The notes beneath the pieces are model-generated. The model saw only the letters and a program-made list of their open reading frames with translations. It did not search any database and was not told the origin of the DNA. Positions 7,694 to 15,505 of a DNA stretch of 28,126 nucleotides are shown piece by piece (the first letter of the stretch is position 1; every line of letters begins with the position of its first letter). Source of the stretch: JALZIF01 sp964584905 (GTDB taxonomy: Bacteria > Gemmatimonadota > Gemmatimonadetes > Gemmatimonadales > Gemmatimonadaceae); the NCBI GenBank assembly GCA_964584905.1, contig CAZPCC010000316.1:1-28126 (forward strand), in the 5' to 3' direction. Made by a program: the position numbers and the translations under genes.

Positions 7694-9631
7694 TCAACCG
7701 CCGTCGGCCACCGCGAGCCACCGCTCCATTGCCGCATCGAGCTCGGCGCGGGCGGCTGCGAGCTCAGTGCTCAGCGATGCTGCGCGGCGGGCACTGTCGG
7801 CGCCCCCCTCGTACAGCGCGGGGTCGGCCAGCACGGACTCCAGCTCGGCGATTCGAGCCTCGGCCCGCTGCACGTCGAGTTCGCGCGCACTTACGTCGCG
7901 GCGCGGCGAGCGTTTGCCTGAAACCTCGCGGCGGGGTGAGGCATCACGCTCGCGCTTGTCGCGCGCGCGGCCGGCCTCACGTGCCGAAGCGTCCGCCTTG
8001 ACGCGTGATGCCTGACGAGCCGCCTCGCGCTCCGCGCTGCGAGTCTCCCATTCGACGAATGGGCCATCGAAGTCGGCAAGCCGGTCGTTCTCGAACGCCC
8101 AGACACGTGTGGACAGCTCGCGAAGCACGGCACGATCGTGACTGACGATGATGACAGTGCCTCCATAGGCGTCCAATGCATCCTCGAGCGCCTCGATCGA
8201 TTCGACGTCCAGGTGGTTGGTCGGCTCATCGAGCACCAGAAGGTTCGCGCGGCTGAGCATCATCAGCGCCAGAGCCACCCGCGCCCGTTCGCCGCCTGAC
8301 AACGTGGAGGTGATGCGCTGCACCTCGTCGCCGGAGAAACCGAAGCGTCCGAGGTGCCCCTGGATCTGGCCGCGCGACCACATCGGCCGCCGGTCGGCGA
8401 TGCAGTCGTATATCCGCTTGTCGGCGGGCACCTGAGTAAGGTCCTGCCGAAACCACTCCGCCGTAACGCCGCCACCGATGCGCGCGTTCCCCGTCGTCGG
8501 CGTCCGCTGTCCGACGAGCGTGGCGATCAGCGTCGTCTTGCCGATCCCGTTAGGTCCTACCAGTGCTATCACGTCCCCGCGGCGCGCGACGGCCGAGAAG
8601 TCCCGCACCAGCCACCGGTCACCGATCCGAATGCCCAGCTTCTCGGCGATCACCACCTGATCGCCACCCCGGTCGCCGGCATCGAATCGTAGCGCCATCG
8701 CATCCGCATCACTCGGCGGTGGCGAGAGGCGGGGCAACCGCTCGAGGCGCGTCCGCCGACCCTTCGCCTGCGCGCTGTTCTGACCGGCGAGGTTGCGTCG
8801 GATGTAGTCCTCTTCCTTCGCGATCATCTTTCGCTGCGCGGCGACCTGCCGTTCGAGCGTGAGCATGCGTTCGGCCCGCTGCATGACGAACGCCGAATAC
8901 CCACCGCGATAGGCAGTGGCCGTCTCGTGCGATACATGCAGCACGTGATCGACCGTTTCGTCGAGGAATGCGCGGTCGTGGCTGATGACGAGTACCGTCT
9001 CTCCGAACTCACGCAGATATCGCTTGAGCCAGTCGATCGTCTCGAGGTCGAGATGGTTGGTCGGCTCATCGAGCAGTACTACATCGGCCGGTGCGGCGAG
9101 CTGGCCGGCCAACCCGACCCGCCCGCGCTCGCCGCCGCTCAGATTTTCCAGAGAGCGCGTCTTGGCCTCTTCCGCATCGAAGCCGAGCCCCTGAAGCACG
9201 GCGTCCACCCGGGCGTGGAAATCGTACCCGCCCATGTGGGCGAACCGCTCCTGGTCTCGGCCGAACTTGTCCAAGTCGGCTTCCGTGACGTTAGAGCCGA
9301 GCTCGGCAAGACGTTCGGCCTGCTGCGCGATGCGGTGCTCGAGAGCGAGCACGTCCCTGTACCCCTGGGCCGCAGCCTCCCAAACGGTTGTCGCGTCGCC
9401 GAAGTCGCGGTACTGGTCAAGCAGCGCGAAGCGTAGCGCCGGCGCCCGGGCAATTGCTCCGGCGGTAGGCTCCATTCCGCCGGAAATGAGACGGAACAGG
9501 GTGGTTTTGCCCGCACCATTACGTCCGACAATGCCCCAGCACTCCCCCGCGGCGACCGTAAAGGTTACATCGCGAAGAAGCGTAGTCGCGCCAAAATCCA
9601 CGCGTACGTTGGAGAGCGAGAGTATCGTCAC
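7694..9631 (-). CDS. ABC-F family ATPase (Uup/EttA-type, no membrane domain)
   Basis: A 645-residue tandem ATPase of the ribosome-associated ABC-F class. Domain 1 has Walker A GRNGAGKTT (36-44), signature LSGGERGR (164-171) and Walker B VVLLDEPTNHLD (184-195). The ABC-F linker with an Arg/Lys-rich helical arm lies at about 245-305. Domain 2 has GPNGIGKTT (359-367), LSGGERAR (444-451) and LLVLDEPTNHLD (464-475). A charged coiled-coil tail (about 530-640) resembles the Uup-type C-terminal domain. There is no transmembrane segment. ABC-F proteins act on translating ribosomes, some giving antibiotic protection; which subtype this is cannot be told here. The GTG at 9631 is chosen because family homology begins there; a longer frame to 9808 merely translates the GGGAAAC array. 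No clear ribosome site precedes it. Confidence 0.92.
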   Translation of the reverse strand: MTILSLSNVRVDFGATTLLRDVTFTVAAGECWGIVGRNGAGKTTLFRLISGGMEPTAGAIARAPALRFALLDQYRDFGDATTVWEAAAQGYRDVLALEHRIAQQAERLAELGSNVTEADLDKFGRDQERFAHMGGYDFHARVDAVLQGLGFDAEEAKTRSLENLSGGERGRVGLAGQLAAPADVVLLDEPTNHLDLETIDWLKRYLREFGETVLVISHDRAFLDETVDHVLHVSHETATAYRGGYSAFVMQRAERMLTLERQVAAQRKMIAKEEDYIRRNLAGQNSAQAKGRRTRLERLPRLSPPPSDADAMALRFDAGDRGGDQVVIAEKLGIRIGDRWLVRDFSAVARRGDVIALVGPNGIGKTTLIATLVGQRTPTTGNARIGGGVTAEWFRQDLTQVPADKRIYDCIADRRPMWSRGQIQGHLGRFGFSGDEVQRITSTLSGGERARVALALMMLSRANLLVLDEPTNHLDVESIEALEDALDAYGGTVIIVSHDRAVLRELSTRVWAFENDRLADFDGPFVEWETRSAEREAARQASRVKADASAREAGRARDKRERDASPRREVSGKRSPRRDVSARELDVQRAEARIAELESVLADPALYEGGADSARRAASLSTELAAARAELDAAMERWLAVADGG

Positions 9632-9689
9632 GTGATAAAGATAGCCATGAGGGAGGGTCGGGCGGTTGCAGCTTTCTGTGGGATCGAGC

Positions 9690-9770
9690 GGGAAATGGGA
9701 AACGGGAAATGGGAAACGCACTCGGCAGCCCGCTCCGTTTCCCTTTTCCCGTTTCCCGTTTCCCGTTTTT
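9690..9770. repeat. Inverted GGGAAAC arrays followed by TTTTT, in a divergent spacer
   Basis: The left arm 9690-9718 (four GGGAAA(T/C) units) and the right arm 9736-9765 (complementary units) can form a stem of about 29 bp with a 17-nt loop. Five T residues follow at 9766-9770. On the plus strand this has the form of an intrinsic terminator, although it sits upstream of the App1-type gene (start 9798) and next to the ABC-F start (9631). It may block read-through into the plus-strand gene, or be a mobile repeat that landed there. Confidence 0.8.
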
Positions 9771-9797
9771 GGAATCACGCCCGAAAGGACCGGTAGC

Positions 9798-11027
9798 ATG
9801 AGCGCCAATGAGAGAGACGATTGGAAGCAGAACCTTTTGGGTTTGGCGGCGGCGGCCTACGGTCGGGCGCGCAGTGCGGCGCGCAGCATCGAGCGGGTGA
9901 TCGACCGCGACCCCTATCACGTGGTTGGCTACCGCGGCTACGCGTCGACGACGCACGCGCTGGTGCTCGGCCGTGTTCTGCAATTCGAGGGGATCGAGCC
10001 GGCCCAGGCGGGGCATTCGACCTGGCGCAATCTGGTCGACGCGCTAAAGCGCATCGAAAGCGACCCGATGCCGTTCGCCATCGTCGGCGCCCGGCTCGGC
10101 GGCGCCGATCACGAACTGGTCGCCGACGACGAAGGGTATCTTCGCCAATGGATACCTCTGACTGCCCCGTTAGGTAGCGGCGGCGGCTGGGAGACGGCCA
10201 GGCTGGAGTTGCGCTCCGGATCTACGTCGGTACCGCATAACGCTACTGCACCGATCCTCACGCCGCCGGCATCGGCGGCGTTCGGCGTCATCAGCGACAT
10301 GGATGACACTGTACTGCAGTCGAGCGTTACCAACTTCCTGCGGGCGGCGCGGCTGATGCTCCTCGAGAACGCGCGCACGCGGCTGCCGTTTCCAGGGGTG
10401 GCGGCGTTCTACCGGTCGCTGGTCGCGGGGCCGGATGGTGGTGCGGGCAACCCGATGTTCTACGTCTCGAGCAGTCCGTGGAACCTGTACGACGTGATCG
10501 CCGACTTCCTGGAAGCGCAGGAGATTCCCGCGGGGCCGCTGCTCCTGCGCGACTGGGATCTCATGGCGCTGCGCCAACGGCACAAGCACCACAAGTCCGC
10601 GAACATCGCCGAAATCCTGGCCGCGTACCCCGACATGCGGTTCGTGCTCGTCGGTGACAGCGGGCAGGAGGATCCGGAGATCTACACCGGGATGGTGCAC
10701 GAGAACCCCGGCCGGATCCTGGCGGTTTACATAAGAAACGTGACGCGCGATCCCGCGCGCGCCGCTGCGATAGGCGAACTGGCGGCCGAGGTGAAGCGTG
10801 CCGGCACATCGCTCGTGCTCGCCGACGACACACTCGCCGCGGCCAGGCACGCGGCCGAGCACGGCTGGATCTCCGAGGCTGCGTTAGGCGACATCGGCGA
10901 AGATAAGCGGGCCGACGAAGGCACCAGCGGCACGAAGGTGGAAACCCCTGGCGTGGAGACCGAAGAGTCGGAAACCGTGGTCGTCGACGATGGCGAGACC
11001 CGGGAACTCGGCACGTCCGATCGTTAA
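9798..11027 (+). CDS. App1-family (DUF2183) phosphatase-domain protein
   Basis: A 409-residue protein whose central-to-C-terminal part matches the App1/DUF2183 family, which includes yeast actin patch protein 1, a Mg-dependent phosphatidate phosphatase of HAD type. The HAD-like motif I is DMDDTV (167-172). Downstream are FYVSSSPWNLYD (about 221-232), a Lys in the HKHHKS stretch (about 262-267) and LVGDSGQEDPEIY (about 284-296). The N-terminal 160 residues form the usual companion domain. The last 50 residues are acidic and low in complexity. There is no signal peptide, so it is likely cytosolic or membrane-peripheral, acting on lipid phosphates if the family activity holds. The ATG at 9798 has AAAGGA upstream; a longer frame to 9666 only translates the GGGAAAC repeat. 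Confidence 0.85.
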   Translation: MSANERDDWKQNLLGLAAAAYGRARSAARSIERVIDRDPYHVVGYRGYASTTHALVLGRVLQFEGIEPAQAGHSTWRNLVDALKRIESDPMPFAIVGARLGGADHELVADDEGYLRQWIPLTAPLGSGGGWETARLELRSGSTSVPHNATAPILTPPASAAFGVISDMDDTVLQSSVTNFLRAARLMLLENARTRLPFPGVAAFYRSLVAGPDGGAGNPMFYVSSSPWNLYDVIADFLEAQEIPAGPLLLRDWDLMALRQRHKHHKSANIAEILAAYPDMRFVLVGDSGQEDPEIYTGMVHENPGRILAVYIRNVTRDPARAAAIGELAAEVKRAGTSLVLADDTLAAARHAAEHGWISEAALGDIGEDKRADEGTSGTKVETPGVETEESETVVVDDGETRELGTSDR

Positions 11028-11341
11028 TTGCCAGCCGTTACGGTACTCTCGGCGTGATCTTGGGCTTTTGCGCCTGATTCGTGCGTCGCCGGCGACCGAC
11101 AGTTGCCCATTCGGAACGACAGGAAAGGAACCGCAGATTTCGCCGATTACGCAGATTGCATAGCGAAGCGCGTGATCTTCGTTGTTTCAGGAGGGAAGCG
11201 GAAAGCGGCCTTGGCACTGCCTGTTGTTTCTGCGTAATCTGCGTAATCTGTGGTTATGCTGTTCCATTCCTCGTCCTTCGCTTATGCACTCTCCGAAATC
11301 TGGGCGTTGGGTCAAGTTGACTGAACGCCGATATCTGCGGA
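11028..11341. other. 314-bp convergent spacer, repeat only
   Basis: The spacer lies between the App1-type gene and the GNAT gene, which converge. It holds an inverted pair of CACAGATTACGCAGA-type units (11129-11255) and otherwise nothing I can assign. A short plus-strand open frame across it has no family resemblance. Confidence 0.6.
11129..11255. repeat. Inverted pair of CACAGATTACGCAGA units
   Basis: The unit at 11129-11157 (AACCGCAGATTTCGCCGATT then ACGCAGATT) faces its near reverse complement at 11229-11255 across a 71-bp unique interior. It is the same family as the repeats at 1-241 and 22499-22525. Its place between convergent genes would suit transcript termination. Confidence 0.75.
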
Positions 11342-11773
11342 TCACAGCTCCTTCGCGAAGACGCCCTTGAACTTACTCACCTCGCTCCGCTCCCTGTCGA
11401 GCTCGGGAATGTGGCGCGGTTCGAAGTCGCGGGACAGGAAAAACTCATCCCGGTTGCTCACGGCGAAAAGCGTGGTGTACATCCGCCGCTCGGCCAATCG
11501 CTCGAGTGCGTTGATGAGCGCCGAACCGACGCCCTTGCCCTGCGCTGAGGGGTGCACTGCCAGCGAGCGCACCTCGGCGAGACTGGGCGCGTACTCCTCG
11601 AGGTGTACGCACCCGATCAACCCACTCTCATCCTCAGCCACCAGGAAGTCCATCGCCCGCTCCCTGATGAACTCAGGCGCGCGCGGAAGGAGCGTACCAT
11701 CGGCCACATGGTGGGCGACCAGTGCCGCAATCTCCTCCGCATCTGCCTCACGAGCAGTTCTTACGGTAAACAT
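11342..11773 (-). CDS. GNAT N-acetyltransferase, ArgA-like (N-acetylglutamate synthase type)
   Basis: A 143-residue single-domain acetyltransferase. The acetyl-CoA binding segment is VRSLAVHPSAQGKGVGSAL (68-86), with the Q/RxxGxG loop as QGKGVG. The N-terminal TVRTAREADAEEIAAL and the later FAVSNRDEFFLSRDF resemble the stand-alone GNAT form of N-acetylglutamate synthase, the first step of arginine biosynthesis. No amino-acid-kinase domain is attached and no other arginine gene is nearby, so a different acyl acceptor is possible. There is no clear ribosome site. It is the last of three minus-strand genes (WYL, MqsA-like, GNAT), with a 33-nt gap to the one upstream. Confidence 0.8.
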   Translation of the reverse strand: MFTVRTAREADAEEIAALVAHHVADGTLLPRAPEFIRERAMDFLVAEDESGLIGCVHLEEYAPSLAEVRSLAVHPSAQGKGVGSALINALERLAERRMYTTLFAVSNRDEFFLSRDFEPRHIPELDRERSEVSKFKGVFAKEL

Positions 11774-11806
11774 GGGAGTACGTGGAGTGAGTGAAGCGGA
11801 GGTGGA

Positions 11807-12325
11807 TCAGGTCTCGGGATGAGCGGCCGGCGTGACGGCCACCGGTTCGGTCCCGTTCTCCTCGGAGGTGGCCCGACCGTGGTGGGCCGGAATCGGTAGT
11901 ATGACTCCCGCGACAATGGCACGCCGCTCGAGCACCTCACGGTCCTCGAGGCTCCGCAGTAGCGCGTCCGCCTCACGATTCTGGAGGTAGCGGCCCTTCT
12001 CCCATCCCTCGATCAACCCCTTCGGCACGCCATATATCAATTCGCCGAGCTGCGTCGGCGTCAGGCCCAGCCGTTCGCGTAGCGACTTTATCTCGCGCGG
12101 CGACAGTAGCCCGTGTGCCGCCCGAATCGCAGCCAGTGCGCTCTTTTCCACCAGCTCGCGCTGTTCCACGGTGAACTGCTCGTCCCCGCACCGGCCGCAC
12201 CGGTACACGACTCGCGGAACGGTGGTGCTCATGCCGCTCACCCGGACGGTCGTCCGGTCATCGACCCGGACGTAGTGCCCACCGCAGCGGCGGTGGAGAT
12301 GATGCTCGAGAGTCGTGTCGGTCAT
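11807..12325 (-). CDS. MqsA/YgiT-type zinc-finger and HTH regulator
   Basis: A 172-residue two-domain DNA-binding protein. The N-terminal part has HRRC (11-14) and YRCGRCG (41-47), matching the MqsA/YgiT zinc finger except that the first CxxC is here HxxC. A helix-turn-helix follows: SPREIKSLRERLGLTPTQLG then VPKGLIEGWEKGR, about residues 75-115, with the Trp-Glu-x-Gly signature of this family. The C-terminal 40 residues are probably disordered. MqsA is the antitoxin of the MqsR RNase, but no MqsR-like or RelE-like toxin is adjacent, so this is more likely a solitary regulator. It sits between the orphan WYL gene (91 nt upstream) and the GNAT gene. No ribosome site is obvious before the ATG at 12325. 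Confidence 0.75.
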   Translation of the reverse strand: MTDTTLEHHLHRRCGGHYVRVDDRTTVRVSGMSTTVPRVVYRCGRCGDEQFTVEQRELVEKSALAAIRAAHGLLSPREIKSLRERLGLTPTQLGELIYGVPKGLIEGWEKGRYLQNREADALLRSLEDREVLERRAIVAGVILPIPAHHGRATSEENGTEPVAVTPAAHPET

Positions 12326-12416
12326 GGTGTGGAACGAAAACCGACGGTCACCGATGTTGCAACGGCCAGAATCGCGCGTCGCGTTCCGGCCGTTCCGAGT
12401 CAGGCGGCATGCGTCT

Positions 12417-12653
12417 CTACAGGTCGACCTTGCGACGCGGTACGAACGTCCGGGTCGTTACGTCGACCCCCGTGATGGCGGCAAGTGGAAGCGTCCGAAA
12501 CTCGTCCCTGTACAACGAGTAGGCCACGAGCTCACCATCACGAATCGCGTACGGCTCCATCTCGCGGTCGTACTCGGTATTGGGACCGCGAAAATGGATA
12601 CGAATCCTTCGATGCTGCCGGCCCGCATCGCGGATCATCTCCTCGAAATCCAT
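12417..12653 (-). CDS. Small stand-alone WYL-domain protein (78 aa)
   Basis: Short, but well supported: the minus-strand sequence GGAGGAT (12659-12665) lies 7 nt before the ATG at 12653. The chain RIRIHFRG, REMEPYAIRDGELVAYSLYR, DEFRTLPLAAITGVDV follows the WYL-domain pattern, in which the PY.L...GELVAY segment and the final RTF-L-RI strand form a ligand-binding SH3-like fold. WYL domains normally follow an HTH in transcription regulators and sense nucleic acids or nucleotides; here no HTH is attached. The next gene downstream encodes an HTH protein, so the two products might work together, but that is inference. It is divergent from the Nramp-like gene (209-nt spacer). Confidence 0.7.
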   Translation of the reverse strand: MDFEEMIRDAGRQHRRIRIHFRGPNTEYDREMEPYAIRDGELVAYSLYRDEFRTLPLAAITGVDVTTRTFVPRRKVDL

Positions 12654-12862
12654 GGTTCATCCTCCGCGTTGAAGACCGGTGCGGGACGTCGCCGCGCATC
12701 GAACAAGATGCGCCGGCGTTCTCGCGTGCGCTACCGGTCGCGGCGAATGGCCCGGATGAGTTCATTCGGAGGGCGCGGAATCACGGTAAACCACCCCGTT
12801 CCCATTTTCCATCCTCCCCGTATCTTCCGGCTCCCTCCAGCTCGCCTCCTCGAAATCGATAA

Positions 12863-14614
12863 ATGGATTCCTCAAGCTCCGCTGCCGACATCCGCTGCAC
12901 GCACGAGGAAGGGCTCGCCTACCGGAATGGCGTCTACCGCCCACTGGACGAAGCCTCGCTCCCAATCGCACCCGACGCGCCCCACCTGCCCTCGCCAGGC
13001 AGCGGTCCGCCATTCCTCCTCCACAACGATGTTCCACGCGTTCCGCGGCTTCGGCACCTGATCGGACCGTCCGTCATCGCGCTCGGCATGGGACTGGGCT
13101 CGGGAGAGTTTCTTCTCTGGCCCAATCTCATCACCGTCAACGGCTATTCCATCTGGTGGCTGTTCTGGGTTGGCGTTCTCACCCAGTTCATCGCTCTGGT
13201 CGAGATCGAGCGGTGGACCATCGCCACCGGCGAATCGATTTTCGGCGGAATGGCGCGAGTCGGAAAGCGCCCTTTCTGGCCATGGTTTTTTCTCATTGCG
13301 ACGGTTGCCGGATTCTTCTGGCCGGGATGGGCTTCTCAGTCCGGTGGCTTCACGGCCGACATTATCGAGGAAGCGACCGGCCACCGGCTCGCCTGGCAGC
13401 CGGTGGCGCTGATGGTGATGCTCGTCATCTGGATCGGGCTCGCCGTCTCCAAGATCGTCTACAACGCGCTCGAGCGTTTCCAGATTGGCCTGGTCCTGCT
13501 CTTTTTTCCATTGCTCGGCGTCACACTACTGCTGGTGGGCGTGCTCCCCTCCGATGTGCTGGCGCTGGCCAAGGGCGCTGTATCGTTAGGCTCGGCGCCG
13601 CAGGAGCTGACGACCGGCCGGCAGTTCCCCACTCTGCTGCTCGCCGTGGCCTACGCCGGGAGCGGCGGTACGCTCCTGCTGGCGCAGTCGCTCTGGTTGC
13701 GCGACAAGGGGTTCGGCATGGCCTCCTTTCAGGGACGGATCGCAGGAATACGCGGAACCAACGAGGAGGTGAGCGAAACCGGATACGTATTCGATGCAAC
13801 GCAGTCTCCGCTCGCCCTCGCCAGGTTCCGCGGCTGGATGCGCGTATCGCAGCAGGAGCTGCTGATCACCTTCGTCTTTCTGATCATTGTCAGCGTGATC
13901 ATTACGAGTCTGGTCGTTACCGCGACGTTGGGAACGGGGAACAGCCACCTCGCCGGCAACTTTACGGAGATGGTGCGGCTGCAGGGCGCCGAACTGAACC
14001 GGGTCGCCGGCAAATGGCTTCAGATCGTCTTTCTCCTCGGCGGCGCGTTCGTGCTCTTCTCCACCCAGCTCGGCATCGTCGACACCGTCACACGCATCGC
14101 CGGCAGCATTTTCTACGAGCGATACGGCCGATACACCAGGTTCTGGACTCTCAAGCGCACGTTTCTCTTTTTCCTCACCGCTTTCGTCCTGGCATCGATG
14201 GCGATTATCGTCGCGTCCTGGGTCGGTGGCGAGACGGTGGACGGTCTGCAGCCGGACTTCCTGGTGCTCATTGCCGGCCCCTTCACCATCGCCAGTATGT
14301 ATGTCTTCACTCTGGTGATCGGCTACATGAACGTGCGCCGGCTTCCCCCGGAAATCGGCACTCCACCAATTCGGCGCATCGGAATGATGTGGGCGGCGCT
14401 GCTTTGGGGTTGGTTCACGGCCGAGCAGTTGAGCCGAACCATCCTTTCGCAGCTCGGCGTCCCTCAGGAGGTCGTCGGTTCGATCGCCCTTCACCCGGTA
14501 CGAGTCGTGCTCTACGGGGGCTTGATCGCGTCGCTGGCCTGGTTCGGCTGGGCCCTTTTCGGAGGCCGAGGTCGAGCGACGGCACCGGCGATCCATCGGG
14601 GCTCTGCCGGGTAA
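12863..14614 (+). CDS. Nramp-like membrane transporter without the DPGN motif
   Basis: A 583-residue polytopic membrane protein with about 11 hydrophobic segments after a hydrophilic N-terminal extension of about 65 residues. The first segment, IGPSVIALGMGLGSGEFLLW (67-86), aligns by position and pattern with Nramp transmembrane helix 1, where metal transporters carry DPGN; here the unwound stretch reads GSGE. The sixth-helix region reads AVAYAGSGGTLLLAQS (261-276) instead of the usual MPH-containing helix. This fits a divergent Nramp-related branch (LeuT-like fold) whose substrate need not be a transition metal. The ATG at 12863 is uncertain because no ribosome site is visible. A strong terminator (14650-14683) follows the stop. 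The substrate is unknown. Confidence 0.75.
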   Translation: MDSSSSAADIRCTHEEGLAYRNGVYRPLDEASLPIAPDAPHLPSPGSGPPFLLHNDVPRVPRLRHLIGPSVIALGMGLGSGEFLLWPNLITVNGYSIWWLFWVGVLTQFIALVEIERWTIATGESIFGGMARVGKRPFWPWFFLIATVAGFFWPGWASQSGGFTADIIEEATGHRLAWQPVALMVMLVIWIGLAVSKIVYNALERFQIGLVLLFFPLLGVTLLLVGVLPSDVLALAKGAVSLGSAPQELTTGRQFPTLLLAVAYAGSGGTLLLAQSLWLRDKGFGMASFQGRIAGIRGTNEEVSETGYVFDATQSPLALARFRGWMRVSQQELLITFVFLIIVSVIITSLVVTATLGTGNSHLAGNFTEMVRLQGAELNRVAGKWLQIVFLLGGAFVLFSTQLGIVDTVTRIAGSIFYERYGRYTRFWTLKRTFLFFLTAFVLASMAIIVASWVGGETVDGLQPDFLVLIAGPFTIASMYVFTLVIGYMNVRRLPPEIGTPPIRRIGMMWAALLWGWFTAEQLSRTILSQLGVPQEVVGSIALHPVRVVLYGGLIASLAWFGWALFGGRGRATAPAIHRGSAG

Positions 14615-14649
14615 ATGTAACGGTAGCTCGCCAGCCTTCGGCGACCCGT

Positions 14650-14683
14650 AAGCGGGCGCGGGTGAACAGCCCGCGCCCGCTTT
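14650..14683 (+). terminator. Intrinsic terminator after the Nramp-like gene
   Basis: A perfect 13-bp inverted repeat, AAGCGGGCGCGGG (14650-14662) and CCCGCGCCCGCTT (14670-14682), encloses a 7-nt loop, and TTT (14681-14683) ends it. It begins 36 nt after the stop codon at 14614. The T tract is short, but the stem is very G+C-rich. Confidence 0.8.
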
Positions 14684-14696
14684 GCCAGGAAGAACA

Positions 14697-15398
14697 TTGA
14701 GCTCTCGAAGCGTTTACTACATGCCGTCCCGTCAGGAGTCCCAAGCCGAGGAGGGGGAGGGACACGTTCTCATCGTCCCGGCGTCGAACCCTCCCAAACG
14801 CGGGTGGCGGCGGCTGCTAGGGCTGATGGACGTCCTGCACCGCTGGGCGGAATCGGGATGGTCGGGTACCGCGCTTTTTTCGTGGGGAGCGGTCCAGGGG
14901 TCGGTGATGCCCGGGCCTACGGAGGGCTTGTACCTGCCTCTCTCTCTCGCCGATCCGCGCCGCGCGTACAAGCTCGCTGTATTTGCCGCCGCTGGCTCGA
15001 TCATGGGTGGAATGATCGCCTGGTACATAGGCAGCCACCTCTTTTCCGAGTTGGGAATGAGGGTGCTCGAATGGATGGGAATGACGGAGCCGCGCCTTGC
15101 CACCACCAGGGGACTGGTGGAGCAGTACGGTTGGATGCTGGTAGCGTTCAGCGCCATTGCTCCGGTTTCCACGAAGACCGCGTGCATCAGTGCCGGGGTA
15201 CTGAAGATGCCATTCCCGGAATTCGCCATCGGCATAACGATTGGACGGGTGATCCGGTTCGCGATCGTGGCCGCTGTTCTCAAGTTTGCCGGTGAGCGGC
15301 TACGCACCTGGATCCTTCGCCGCACCGGACGAACCCGCGTACATGCCGGCACGGAGGAAGAGTTCCCAGTGGATCACGACGTGCGGCAACCAGCCTAG
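14697..15398 (+). CDS. VTT/DedA-like (YqaA-type) membrane protein
   Basis: A 233-residue integral membrane protein with four or five hydrophobic segments. GAVQGSVMPGPTEGLYLPL, the central glycine-rich helix (AAGSIMGGMIAWYIGSHL) and the segment YGWMLVAFSAIAPVSTKTAC match the VTT (SNARE-associated) domain of the YqaA/DedA group, which includes lipid scramblase and undecaprenyl-phosphate flippase members. The N-terminal 40 residues and the Arg-rich C-terminus are probably cytosolic. The start is uncertain: the TTG at 14697 has AGGA 6 nt upstream, while the ATG at 14721 lacks a ribosome site and would give 225 residues. The gene follows a terminator, so it has its own promoter or depends on read-through. 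The exact substrate is not known. Confidence 0.75.
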   Translation: MSSRSVYYMPSRQESQAEEGEGHVLIVPASNPPKRGWRRLLGLMDVLHRWAESGWSGTALFSWGAVQGSVMPGPTEGLYLPLSLADPRRAYKLAVFAAAGSIMGGMIAWYIGSHLFSELGMRVLEWMGMTEPRLATTRGLVEQYGWMLVAFSAIAPVSTKTACISAGVLKMPFPEFAIGITIGRVIRFAIVAAVLKFAGERLRTWILRRTGRTRVHAGTEEEFPVDHDVRQPA

Positions 15399-15494
15399 CC
15401 GCCGGGCCTGTCGCGGCCGTCCGGATGGATTTTCAAGGTGCGAAGCGTGCTTCGAACACGATTGGCGCGTCATGAGCACATGATATGCACGCAC

Positions 15495-15500
15495 GAGGAA
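15495..15500 (+). promoter_or_regulatory. Shine-Dalgarno GAGGAA deciding the lipoprotein start at 15506
   Basis: GAGGAA sits 5 nt before the ATG at 15506. It favours this start over the in-frame ATG at 15485, which would place the ribosome site inside the coding region. Confidence 0.65.
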
Positions 15501-15505
15501 CGAAC

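Noticed and set aside
11807..12653. Toxin-antitoxin operon of the MqsRA type
   Set aside because: The MqsA-like half is present, but the small neighbour matches a WYL domain rather than the MqsR RNase, and no other toxin is adjacent.
13156..14700. 514-codon plus-strand frame overlapping the Nramp-like gene
   Set aside because: The product is Arg/His-rich and lacks membrane segments or motifs, whereas the overlapping frame gives a clean multi-helix transporter. It is a shadow of codon bias.
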